Source of the DNA: Deltaproteobacteria bacterium
Lineage (GTDB): Bacteria > Myxococcota > XYA12-FULL-58-9 > JAUUZB01
Length of the DNA stretch: 6,840 nucleotides
Assembly (NCBI GenBank): GCA_030590185.1
Contig: JAUUZB010000210.1
Coordinates: 1-6,840, forward strand
Direction: 5' to 3'
The translations under genes and the position numbers were made by a program. Numbering within the stretch: the first letter of the stretch is position 1; each line of letters starts with the position of its first letter. Below the pieces are notes generated by a model. The model was given only the letters and a program-made list of their open reading frames with translations, had not been told where the DNA came from and searched no databases. Below, piece by piece: positions 1-5,789 of the stretch.

Positions 1-266
1 CCGTGCGGGTGGTACTTACCAATGACGTCACCAACGATGCGGGCCGACTTTTTGTAGGCTCGGTTGTAGACGTTGCCGAGATCCTGCATGGCGAACAGGA
101 TGCGGCGGTGGACCGGCTTGAGGCCGTCCCGAACGTCCGGCAGGGCCCGTCCGATGATGACCGACATGGCGTAGTCGAGATAGGAGGCCCGCATCTCCTC
201 TTCGATGTTAATCGGCAGGCTGCGGTCGGAGTCGTCCCCGGGGGGAGGGGGAGGCGTGTCGGTCAT
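1..266 (-). CDS. gyrA: DNA gyrase subunit A, N-terminal fragment (runs off window)
   Basis: GyrA is the breakage-reunion subunit of the A2B2 gyrase that introduces negative supercoils into DNA in the cytoplasm. The minus strand from ATG 264-266 encodes 88 residues before the window edge. After a Pro/Asp-rich start come [35 protein letters not shown] (residues 39-55) and [17 protein letters not shown] (72-88), the classic start of the GyrA winged-helix domain. Numbering runs about 8 ahead of E. coli GyrA. The fragment stops at the equivalent of His80, just before the quinolone-resistance residues 83 and 87 and well before the catalytic Tyr122. ParC is less likely because the [10 protein letters not shown] and [14 protein letters not shown] blocks are GyrA-like. 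No good Shine-Dalgarno precedes this ATG; the bases upstream are GCC-rich. An oddity is five consecutive prolines at residues 5-9. Fragment at window edge, not a pseudogene. Confidence 0.96.
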   Translation of the reverse strand, partial: MTDTPPPPPGDDSDRSLPINIEEEMRASYLDYAMSVIIGRALPDVRDGLKPVHRRILFAMQDLGNVYNRAYKKSARIVGDVIGKYHPH

Positions 267-359
267 GGCGGCGGCTTATAGCTGAGCGGCCAGCGGCTAG
301 GCAATCCGAAAGCTCGGTGATCCCAGGGCGTGACTCAGCCCCGACGGTTTACTATCGTT

Positions 360-380
360 GCATTAGAATCCGTTCTATGC
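360..380. repeat. Imperfect inverted repeat in the gyrA divergent spacer
   Basis: The arms are GCA-(T)-TAGAA and TTCTA-TGC around a TCCG centre. Eight base pairs can form, with one unpaired T at 363. It lies in the 150-base spacer between gyrA (minus) and the PEGA gene (plus), so it could be an operator or an mRNA hairpin. The only other structure seen in this spacer is an 8-base palindrome, TGAGCTCA, at 389-396. I could not assign a convincing -35/-10 pair to either gene. Confidence 0.35.
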
Positions 381-416
381 TTCCAAGCTGAGCTCAGGCA
401 CGAGGGTCCCCCTACC

Positions 417-1016
417 GTGGCACGTCGCCGAAAATACGACACCGAAGCATTGGTGGGTCAGATGCGGGCCGAACGGCGCACCGCCCTGATTCTGAGCCTG
501 GCGGGCGTGTTTATCCTCGGCTTTCTGCTCACCCTCTACGTCACCGGGATCGGCGGCGAAGAGGAGGTTCCGGAGGTTCCAGAGACCTCGAGCAGTGGCG
601 CAGGTGGCGCGGCCGGAGCCAGCGACGGGGAAACCGCGAGCGCCGGTGCGGATGGCGCCGGTGGCGGGTCCGGCGACGTGGCGGACGCCGTTGAGCCAGA
701 GCCCGAACCCGAGGTCGACACCACCCCGGGCAAGGTCACGGTCAGCCTGAGCAAAAAGGGCGTCCTGTGGGTCGACGGCGAGAAGGTCGGTAAGGTAAAG
801 GGCAAGGAGCTCGAGCTGTCGCCGGGGACACACGTTCTCAAGGCCAAGGTGGGCAAGAAGACCGTCGAGGCCGAGCTCGAGGTGGCCAGCGGGGGCAGCT
901 ACAAGGTCGCGTTCCACCACAAGAAAAAGACCGCGGCGATCTCCGAGGGCGGTGGCGACGAGGCCGCGCCCGCCGGCAAAAAGAAGAAAAGGAAGAAGAA
1001 GAAGCGCAAGCGCTAG
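417..1016 (+). CDS. Single-pass membrane protein with PEGA-like domain and basic C-terminal tail
   Basis: The protein has 199 residues from GTG 417, which has GAGGG at 402-406 ten bases upstream. The same frame opens at GTG 330, but the extra 29 residues look like untranslated leader. Order of parts: a basic cytoplasmic stretch (1-21), one transmembrane helix (about 22-45), an acidic Gly/Ala/Pro/Glu-rich linker (46-104), then a beta-rich PEGA-like unit (about 106-167). That unit shows LWVDGEKVG, then LSPGTHVLKAKVGKKTVEAE, then GGSYKV. The protein ends in a strongly basic tail, KKKKRKKKKRKR. PEGA domains are small surface or periplasmic beta modules thought to bind other envelope components; the ligand is unknown. 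With Arg/Lys before the helix, the C-terminus is predicted to be outside the cytoplasm. The gene converges on the minus-strand operon and the two stop codons interlock at CTAG 1013-1016. The exact function is not recognised. Confidence 0.8.
   Translation: MARRRKYDTEALVGQMRAERRTALILSLAGVFILGFLLTLYVTGIGGEEEVPEVPETSSSGAGGAAGASDGETASAGADGAGGGSGDVADAVEPEPEPEVDTTPGKVTVSLSKKGVLWVDGEKVGKVKGKELELSPGTHVLKAKVGKKTVEAELEVASGGSYKVAFHHKKKTAAISEGGGDEAAPAGKKKKRKKKKRKR
978..1014 (-). terminator. Possible rho-independent terminator of the minus-strand sigma operon
   Basis: Read on the minus strand just past stop codon 1015-1013, the sequence forms AGCGC-TT-GCGCT (plus positions 1003-1014). This can be read as a short stem closed by the stable CUUG tetraloop. 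It is followed by a 27-base pyrimidine run rich in T (plus positions 978-1004). The stem is only 4-5 base pairs and the T tract is interrupted by C, so this is weak. It lies antisense inside the Lys/Arg-tail codons of the convergent gene. Confidence 0.3.
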
Positions 1017-1498
1017 GGCGTGGGCAGCCGCGTGATCACCAGAATCAATCGTCCATCCTGGTAGTCCGGTCCCGGCAGCACCGCGGTGGCGCCAGCGGCG
1101 ATGCCGACCGTGGCCTTGAAATCGAGCTTCTCCACCGCGATCGCCAGCTTGAGCATGCCCTTGGACGCATCGAGGCTGGCGGCCTCGATGGTCATCCACT
1201 TGCCGTTCGGGAGCTGCATCCGCCCGGAGCTGCCGAGAACGATCTTGAAGACCGCCTCGTCCTTGAGGCGCAGCGACTTGAACTCGAAGTTGATGCCACG
1301 CTGCTCAAAGAGCTGCCGCAGGCTCTTGGCGATGTCGACCAGCGTCGGGTGGATCTCGTTGCCGGAGTGGCTGGCGTGAGCGACGGCAACCTTGAGCTCA
1401 TGCTCGGCGGCGTGGGCCTGTCGAGCACCGACCGACAGCGCTACCAGGCAGGCCGCCGCGAAGAGCGCCAGATGTTTAGAAGTGCTCCTCCGAGCCAT
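1013..1498 (-). CDS. Small exported protein of unknown function, last gene of the sigma/anti-sigma operon
   Basis: The protein has 161 residues from ATG 1498. A good Shine-Dalgarno TGAGGA (plus 1504-1509) sits 5 bases upstream, inside the anti-sigma gene, so this start is preferred over ATG 1513. Residues 1-30 form a signal peptide: basic MARRSTSK, a hydrophobic core ALFAAACLVALSVG, and a probable cleavage site AHA|AE after residue 30. The mature part (about 130 residues) has an IHPTLVDIAKSLRQLF segment (49-64), then alternating beta-type stretches and an ending like LPGPDYQDGRLILVITRLP. I recall similarly patterned small exported proteins of unknown function in deltaproteobacteria, but I assign no named family. 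It overlaps the anti-sigma gene by 23 bases, which suggests translational coupling and a partner role in the same envelope circuit. His residues 33, 41, 44 and 50 cluster near the mature N-terminus; any metal role is speculation. Confidence 0.85.
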   Translation of the reverse strand: MARRSTSKHLALFAAACLVALSVGARQAHAAEHELKVAVAHASHSGNEIHPTLVDIAKSLRQLFEQRGINFEFKSLRLKDEAVFKIVLGSSGRMQLPNGKWMTIEAASLDASKGMLKLAIAVEKLDFKATVGIAAGATAVLPGPDYQDGRLILVITRLPTP

Positions 1499-2030
1499 GG
1501 GAGTCCTCACCATTGTCAGACGGCTCCACCCAAAAGATCGTCGTCGAGCTTCCCTCTGGTCGGTAAACCACCGCTTTGGCGGTCCCGTCAAACTCTAAGG
1601 ACTCGACGATCACCGAAGCCATGGCAGGACTCGGTTGCGACCAGGACTCATCCTGCGCCAAGTAGACGACCGTGGGCGCACACAGGGCGCCCATGGCGGC
1701 CGCGGCAGCCACGCCGGCCACCGCCCGGCGGTTGAAGGCCCAGAGGTCTTCCAACCAGACACTGGCACGATTGAGCAGGGAGCGTTCTTCGGCCTCGATG
1801 ATGCGGGCGCGGATCTTTTGCAGGGCACGCAGCGGCTCGACCTTGCCGACGCCCTCCTCCACGAGTTGCTCGAGCTGAGCACCGGCGAAGCTCCAGGCTT
1901 CGAGACGCGCGCTACAGGCTTCGCAACGCTCGACGTGGCTCTCGACTTCGAGCGCTTCGGGGGAGCCCTCCGGCAGCTCGCCGTCGAGCCACTCGTGAAG
2001 GCGCTTCTCTGATTGTTTGCAGCTCGTCAT
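1476..2030 (-). CDS. Zinc-type (ZAS) transmembrane anti-sigma factor
   Basis: This is the likely inhibitor of the upstream ECF sigma factor. It has 184 residues from ATG 2030, which lies 4 bases after the sigma stop and has GGGAG (complement of 2040-2044) upstream; ATG 2072 would overlap the sigma gene. The N-terminus carries the ZAS zinc pattern: Cys4, the family-typical EWLDGELPEG stretch, then His32-x3-Cys36-x2-Cys39. The C-x27-H-x3-C-x2-C layout closely follows RsrA-type anti-sigma factors. Residues 45-98 are charged and probably helical. A transmembrane segment spans about 103-124 (AVAGVAAAAAMGALCAPTVV). The C-terminal part, about 125-184, is predicted outside the cytoplasm. It includes two beta-like stretches (ASVIVESLEF and TTIFWVEP) and an acidic end. 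The design suggests a cytoplasmic sigma clamp wired to an envelope sensor. Release could be by proteolysis, or by redox or metal changes at the zinc site; the sequence does not decide. Confidence 0.88.
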   Translation of the reverse strand: MTSCKQSEKRLHEWLDGELPEGSPEALEVESHVERCEACSARLEAWSFAGAQLEQLVEEGVGKVEPLRALQKIRARIIEAEERSLLNRASVWLEDLWAFNRRAVAGVAAAAAMGALCAPTVVYLAQDESWSQPSPAMASVIVESLEFDGTAKAVVYRPEGSSTTIFWVEPSDNGEDSHGSEEHF

Positions 2031-2034
2031 GGCC

Positions 2035-2658
2035 TCACGCTCCCAGACTTCCCTCGGGGGCGATTGCGTCACCCTCTTCCATCATACCCTGCAAGCTCTC
2101 TTGCATCGACTTGCGTGCATGGAAGAGGCGACTCATCACGGTGCCCTTTTTGATTGCCAGCGTTTCTGCGATCTCTTCGTAGCTCCGGCCCTCGATCTCC
2201 CGCAACAGAATCACCGCCTGGTGAATCTCCGGGAGGCCGGCGAAGGCCTTTTGCAGCTTGTTGCCGAGCTCACGGCGCTCGGCGCTCTGGCCCGGGTGGG
2301 AGTCCTCGTACCGGGGCCACAGGTCCTCGCCGGACTTGAGCGCCTCGCGGGCGGACTCGTCTTCGATGTCGACCCGCCGCTCGCGCTTGCGTTTGCGGAT
2401 GGCGTCGATGCTCAGGTTGACCACGATTCGGTAGAGCCAGGTATAAAAGGCGGAGTTGCCCTCAAAGTCGCCGAGGCGGCGGTAGACCCGCGCAAAGGCA
2501 TCCTGGACCACGTCCTCGGCGTCGTGGCGGTCTTTCAACAAACCAAAGGCGACCCGTACGGCGCGGCGGTAGTGACGGGTGACCAGCTCGGAAAAGGCGA
2601 TACTGTCGCCCTTACCGGCCCGTTCCACCAGAACGCTGTCACTGAGCGGTTCGCTCAT
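2035..2658 (-). CDS. ECF (sigma-70 family, RpoE-like) RNA polymerase sigma factor
   Basis: This is an alternative sigma factor that directs RNA polymerase to a dedicated promoter set. From ATG 2658 it has 207 residues, normal for the family. Sigma region 2 covers about 22-92, with DAEDVVQDAFARVYRRL (46-62, core-binding and -10 region) and YTWLYRIVVNLSIDAIRKRK (72-91). A linker of about 40 residues follows. Region 4 covers about 133-187, with LPEIHQAVILLREIEGRSY and the helix-turn-helix EEIAETLAIKKGTVMSRLFHA, which reads the -35 element. ATG 2658 gives a typical ECF start (SVLVERAGKGDSIAFSELV) and has AGAGGG at plus 2662-2667, although close. GTG 2751 has a better-spaced GGAGG but adds 31 residues with no family similarity. 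Its stop lies 4 bases from the anti-sigma start, so the two are surely co-transcribed. Such factors often activate their own operon, but no clear ECF promoter was found in the 201-base upstream spacer. Confidence 0.95.
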   Translation of the reverse strand: MSEPLSDSVLVERAGKGDSIAFSELVTRHYRRAVRVAFGLLKDRHDAEDVVQDAFARVYRRLGDFEGNSAFYTWLYRIVVNLSIDAIRKRKRERRVDIEDESAREALKSGEDLWPRYEDSHPGQSAERRELGNKLQKAFAGLPEIHQAVILLREIEGRSYEEIAETLAIKKGTVMSRLFHARKSMQESLQGMMEEGDAIAPEGSLGA

Positions 2659-2672
2659 CGACCCTCTCGCCG

Positions 2673-2688
2673 GCTTCCGGAAGCGCTT
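2673..2688. repeat. Overlapping palindromes next to the sigma gene ribosome binding site
   Basis: GCTTCCGGAAGC (2673-2684) is a perfect 12-base palindrome. It overlaps a second one, AAGCGCTT (2681-2688). They lie 15-30 bases upstream of the sigma start and just beyond its AGAGGG. The rest of spacer 2659-2859 holds only an AGGATCCT palindrome (2804-2811) and a GGAGG before GTG 2751. I see no convincing promoter or terminator there. Confidence 0.4.
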
Positions 2689-2859
2689 TTTTCCGCCCGG
2701 AACCATCTCGAGCGTGCGTGCAGGGTACGCAACGGCCAATTCATGGGTCACCTTATCCAACCTCCATACTATCATCGACGCGAGCGCGAGTCCCCTTATT
2801 CAGAGGATCCTGAGGCGCGAAGCTGATTTGTGGAGCGGCGCGTCAACCGGGGGTGGGGC

Positions 2860-3957
2860 TCAGGAGCCGCCGCCCGCGTTGGCCTTGCGCAGGTGCTTGA
2901 TCGCAGTACGGATCTGGAGCGCGATGCGTTGGTTGGCCGGATCCCGCAGGAGCTTCTCGAGCTCAGGGACGGATTTCGGGTTGCCCACTTCGCGCAGGGC
3001 CATCACCGCGGTACCTCGCAGGTACACTTCACGATCGGCGAGGGTAGCGATGAGGGTGGCCTCGGCCTCGGGGCCACCGATCACGCCGAGCAGCTTGAGC
3101 GCTCGGGCACGCACGTGCTTGTCCGGGTCGGATTTTGCGTCGGAGACAATTTTGTCGAGGGGCAAAAAGCGGTGCAGGTCGCGCAGCGCCGTGCGGGTGG
3201 CGATGCGAACCTGATCGACCTCGATGTCGCGCCAATAGACGTTGAGGATGATGTCGGTGGCCTCGGCGGTGCCCTCGGCGTGCAGCGCCTCCACCGCCCC
3301 CCGGCGGACCGCGGGGTCCCGGTGTTCCACCGCGGTGGTCAAGAAGCGCAGGCGATCTTCGGGTTGCATCGCCTTGACCGCGGTGCGGGCCACGTTGGCG
3401 ATCTCAGCCTCGTCACCGAGGGCGCGCAGCAACACGACCTCGGCGCCGTCGAACGTACCCTCGGCGAGATAGCTCACCACCGCGCCGCGAACCCGCGGGT
3501 CGTCGGAGCCATAGGTGGCGATGACATAGGCGAGCGCCTCTTCGCGATCGAACTTGTGCAGGCCGCGGGAGGCCTCCTCGCGCACGAAGGCCTCATCATC
3601 GGTGGCCGCGGCTTTGATGATTTCAGCGATGGCGTCGGTGGCGTCGAGGTTCGCGAGGCCGGTGGCGGCGGCGGCACGAACCGTGTAGTGCTCGTCGGAG
3701 ACCAGAGCCTTGATCAGCGGCTCCACGGCTCGCGCGTCGCTGGAGCGACCCAAGAAGACAGCCGATTGCAGGCGAACCTTGAAGGAATCGTCGCTCTGCA
3801 GCGCGCCCATCAATTTATCGAAATACTCGTCAGCCGGCGCAGCCGCGGCCGGTTCGGCCTTGGTTGGCTCAGCGGTCTCGTCGGTGGCCTCTTGAGCCTG
3901 CGCCGGCAGCGCGGCGACAACCAGCAAGCCCATCAGCATGACAGCTCTTCGCAGCAT
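2860..3957 (-). CDS. Exported soluble HEAT-repeat protein
   Basis: The protein has 365 residues from ATG 3957. TGGGAG lies 5 bases upstream; the adjacent ATG 3960 would add one Met and sits too close to that site. A signal peptide covers residues 1-21 (MLRRAVMLMGLLVVAALPAQA|QE), with no lipobox, so the product should be free in the periplasm or secreted. A low-complexity Ala/Glu/Pro linker (22-44) follows. From about 59 to 358 there are nine or ten helical repeats of 30-32 residues of the HEAT/PBS-lyase-like type, for example VRLQSAVFLGRSSDARAVEP, VRARALKLLGVIGGPEAEAT and LRGTAVMALREVGNPKSVPE. Such superhelices act as protein-binding scaffolds; no catalytic residues are evident. A short Gly-rich tail (AGGGS) ends it. 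It is on the same strand as the sigma operon, 201 bases upstream, so partial read-through is possible. It is divergent from the HEAT lipoprotein. Confidence 0.9.
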   Translation of the reverse strand: MLRRAVMLMGLLVVAALPAQAQEATDETAEPTKAEPAAAAPADEYFDKLMGALQSDDSFKVRLQSAVFLGRSSDARAVEPLIKALVSDEHYTVRAAAATGLANLDATDAIAEIIKAAATDDEAFVREEASRGLHKFDREEALAYVIATYGSDDPRVRGAVVSYLAEGTFDGAEVVLLRALGDEAEIANVARTAVKAMQPEDRLRFLTTAVEHRDPAVRRGAVEALHAEGTAEATDIILNVYWRDIEVDQVRIATRTALRDLHRFLPLDKIVSDAKSDPDKHVRARALKLLGVIGGPEAEATLIATLADREVYLRGTAVMALREVGNPKSVPELEKLLRDPANQRIALQIRTAIKHLRKANAGGGS

Positions 3958-4140
3958 CATGACTCCCAGTCGCTCCCATGGCCCGAGTGTCGACACATCC
4001 AGGCCCTCTATCGAGCCCCCACGGGTAACACACCCTACATTGGACCACAATGAAAGTCCTAGGGGCCCCGCGGTGGTTCTGAAAACCTCGATGCCACTCA
4101 AACCTACGCGATAGACCACGGCCCCCTTCCCAAGGACGCA

Positions 4141-4169
4141 TTGACCCGGACGCTGCAACGCGTTATGTG
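4141..4169 (+). promoter_or_regulatory. Candidate sigma-70-type promoter for the HEAT lipoprotein/comF operon
   Basis: TTGACC (4141-4146) matches the -35 consensus in five of six positions. A 17-base spacer leads to TATGTG (4164-4169), a poorer -10 with three matches including the first TA. The predicted start near 4176 leaves a leader of about 33 bases before ATG 4209, which has GGAGGGA at 4197-4203. The rest of the 251-base divergent spacer holds CCTAGG, GGGGCCCC and CCGCGG in a row (4058-4073). I found no clear promoter for the minus-strand HEAT gene. Confidence 0.35.
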
Positions 4170-4208
4170 CGACCTCATCCTACACGCTTTTGGTACGGAG
4201 GGACTGCT

Positions 4209-5765
4209 ATGCGTATCGCCGCTCTCTTTCTCTCGTGTGTTTTCGTTTCCGGTTTTCTGGCTGCGTGCAGCGTTCCAGATGATCCCGCCACCGCTGCCTA
4301 TTGGATCGATAGGCTCGACGATAAGAAGAAGCGCAACGAGGCGCTCAAGAAGATCGGCCAGATCGGCGACAAGACCGCCGTTCCCGAGGTCATGACCTGG
4401 TTCACGGAGAGTGGTGACTGGCAGCCGGACGCTGCCTACGCCCTCGGCCAGCTCGGTGATCCCAGCGTCGTACAGCCACTGGTTCAGCATCTCGATTTTC
4501 AGGTCGGCGCCGGTCGCGACCGGGCCACCACCCGGAAAAACCGCACCAACCAGAACATCGCGCGGGCCCTGGCGATGCTCGAGGCCAAGGAGGGCGTCGA
4601 GCCGTTGATCCGACTGCTCGACACCCGCGAGCTGAAAACCAAGGAGGCGGTGATCCGCTCCCTCGGCAAGCTCCAGGATTCGCGTGCCGCCGAGCCCCTG
4701 ATCGAGATCGCGCTCGAGGAGCCGCAGCCATTCATCCGCAAGACCGCGATCCAAGCCCTCGGCGATCTCGGGGATCCCAAGGGTGTGCCCGCCGCAATCC
4801 AAATGCTGTTCGTGGAGCTACCCGGTACCAGCTTCTATTTCGAGGCGCGCTTCTCCCTGCTGCAAATCGGACCGGCCGCCACCCCGGCGTTGATCGAGAC
4901 CATGCGACGCAAGAATCAGGTCATCGAGAAGATCACCACCGCCACCGGTGAGCCAATCGCTGAGGGCGCCATCGAGGCCAAGGCTGCCTTCGTGCTCGGC
5001 ACCCTGCGCGCCAAGGAAGCCGAAGGCGCCATGGTCGAGGCCCTGACCAAGTACTTTAAAAAGTACCAACGCGAGAAGAACGGCCTGATGCACGCCGGGA
5101 CCATCGGCGCGGTGATGGAGCTCTGCTATGCCCTCGGCAGCATGGGCTCCCAAAAAGCGATCCCGATCCTCCAGTCCATCGCCGCTGACACCGATGCCAA
5201 CATCCGCGTCTCGGCCACCGAGGCGTTGGTCACCATCGGCTCGAAGAAATCGGTGCCGACCCTGCTCAAGGTCGCCAAAACCGGCCCGACCGCGGCGCGG
5301 CGCTACGCCATCGAGGCGGTGAGTCTGCTCGGCAGCGGCAAGGACCTGGGGGCCTTTGAGGGGCTGGCCAAGGCTGGCGACAAGACGGTCCCGGCCGAGG
5401 ACCTGGCCAAGATGGTCGGCAACGCCAAGCCACGTCTGGTGGTGGCCAAGGAGTGCGGTGACGACGCGGCCTGTTGGAAGGGCAAGCTCACCGACACCGA
5501 CGGGTTGGTGCGCGAGCGGGCCGCCTACGAACTCGGCTGGTCCGCCAGCAAGGATGCGCAGGCGGATCTGGTCAAGCTGATCGAGGACGACGAAGCCACG
5601 GTGCGCTTGGCCGCCATCTGGTCCCTGAGCGCCATGGATGATGGGCTCGACGCCGACGCCCTGCAGAAGCTCTACGACACCTGGTACGAGAAGGTCGACT
5701 ACAAGAACCCGAACGCGAACCTCAGGCGACTGATCGCGCGTTTGAAGAGCAAGCAGACCAAGTAG
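4209..5765 (+). CDS. HEAT-repeat lipoprotein
   Basis: The protein has 518 residues from ATG 4209, chosen because GGAGGGA lies 5 bases upstream and the product then begins with a lipoprotein signal. MRIAALFLSCVFVSGFLAAC gives lipobox LAAC with Cys20 as the lipidated residue. Ser21 follows, which in the E. coli rule favours the outer membrane. About twelve HEAT-like repeats fill the rest, for example DAAYALGQLGDPSVVQPLV (74-92), IRKTAIQALGDLGDPKGVPA (176-195), IRVSATEALVTIGSKKSVPT (332-351) and VRERAAYELGWSASKDAQAD (434-453). Repeat spacing is broken by a basic insert near 100-115 and a Lys-rich loop near 281-292. Residues 411-425 interrupt the array with ECGDDAACW, whose Cys416 and Cys422 could form a disulfide outside the cytoplasm. 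The likely role is an envelope-anchored scaffold or assembly factor; the partner is unknown. It probably forms an operon with comF, 24 bases downstream. Confidence 0.92.
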   Translation: MRIAALFLSCVFVSGFLAACSVPDDPATAAYWIDRLDDKKKRNEALKKIGQIGDKTAVPEVMTWFTESGDWQPDAAYALGQLGDPSVVQPLVQHLDFQVGAGRDRATTRKNRTNQNIARALAMLEAKEGVEPLIRLLDTRELKTKEAVIRSLGKLQDSRAAEPLIEIALEEPQPFIRKTAIQALGDLGDPKGVPAAIQMLFVELPGTSFYFEARFSLLQIGPAATPALIETMRRKNQVIEKITTATGEPIAEGAIEAKAAFVLGTLRAKEAEGAMVEALTKYFKKYQREKNGLMHAGTIGAVMELCYALGSMGSQKAIPILQSIAADTDANIRVSATEALVTIGSKKSVPTLLKVAKTGPTAARRYAIEAVSLLGSGKDLGAFEGLAKAGDKTVPAEDLAKMVGNAKPRLVVAKECGDDAACWKGKLTDTDGLVRERAAYELGWSASKDAQADLVKLIEDDEATVRLAAIWSLSAMDDGLDADALQKLYDTWYEKVDYKNPNANLRRLIARLKSKQTK

Positions 5766-5789
5766 CTCAACATAAGAAAGAGCGAGCTC

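Noticed and set aside
240..254. G-rich plus strand as a G-quadruplex
   Set aside because: Only two long G runs plus short pairs are present, and the tract is explained by the GyrA proline codons on the other strand.
1..266. ParC (topoisomerase IV subunit A) instead of GyrA
   Set aside because: The [10 protein letters not shown] and [14 protein letters not shown] blocks match GyrA better than ParC, although only 88 residues are visible.
330..416. Upstream extension of the PEGA gene to GTG 330
   Set aside because: The 29 extra residues break the simple basic-then-transmembrane start, and GTG 417 has its own ribosome binding site.
375..1199. Long minus-strand open frame opposite the PEGA gene
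   Set aside because: It spans the antisense of two better genes, has no recognisable domain, and has the shifted composition typical of frames opposite GC-rich genes.
2017..2826. Long plus-strand open frame opposite the sigma gene
   Set aside because: The minus strand encodes an unmistakable ECF sigma factor here, and the opposite translation has no domain or start signal.
2841..2846. TTGACG on the minus strand as a -35 box for the sigma operon
   Set aside because: No acceptable -10 hexamer lies 15-19 bases downstream on that strand.
2830..4053. 407-residue plus-strand open frame opposite the soluble HEAT gene
   Set aside because: The HEAT repeats and signal peptide are on the minus strand. 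This frame is a GC-bias shadow.
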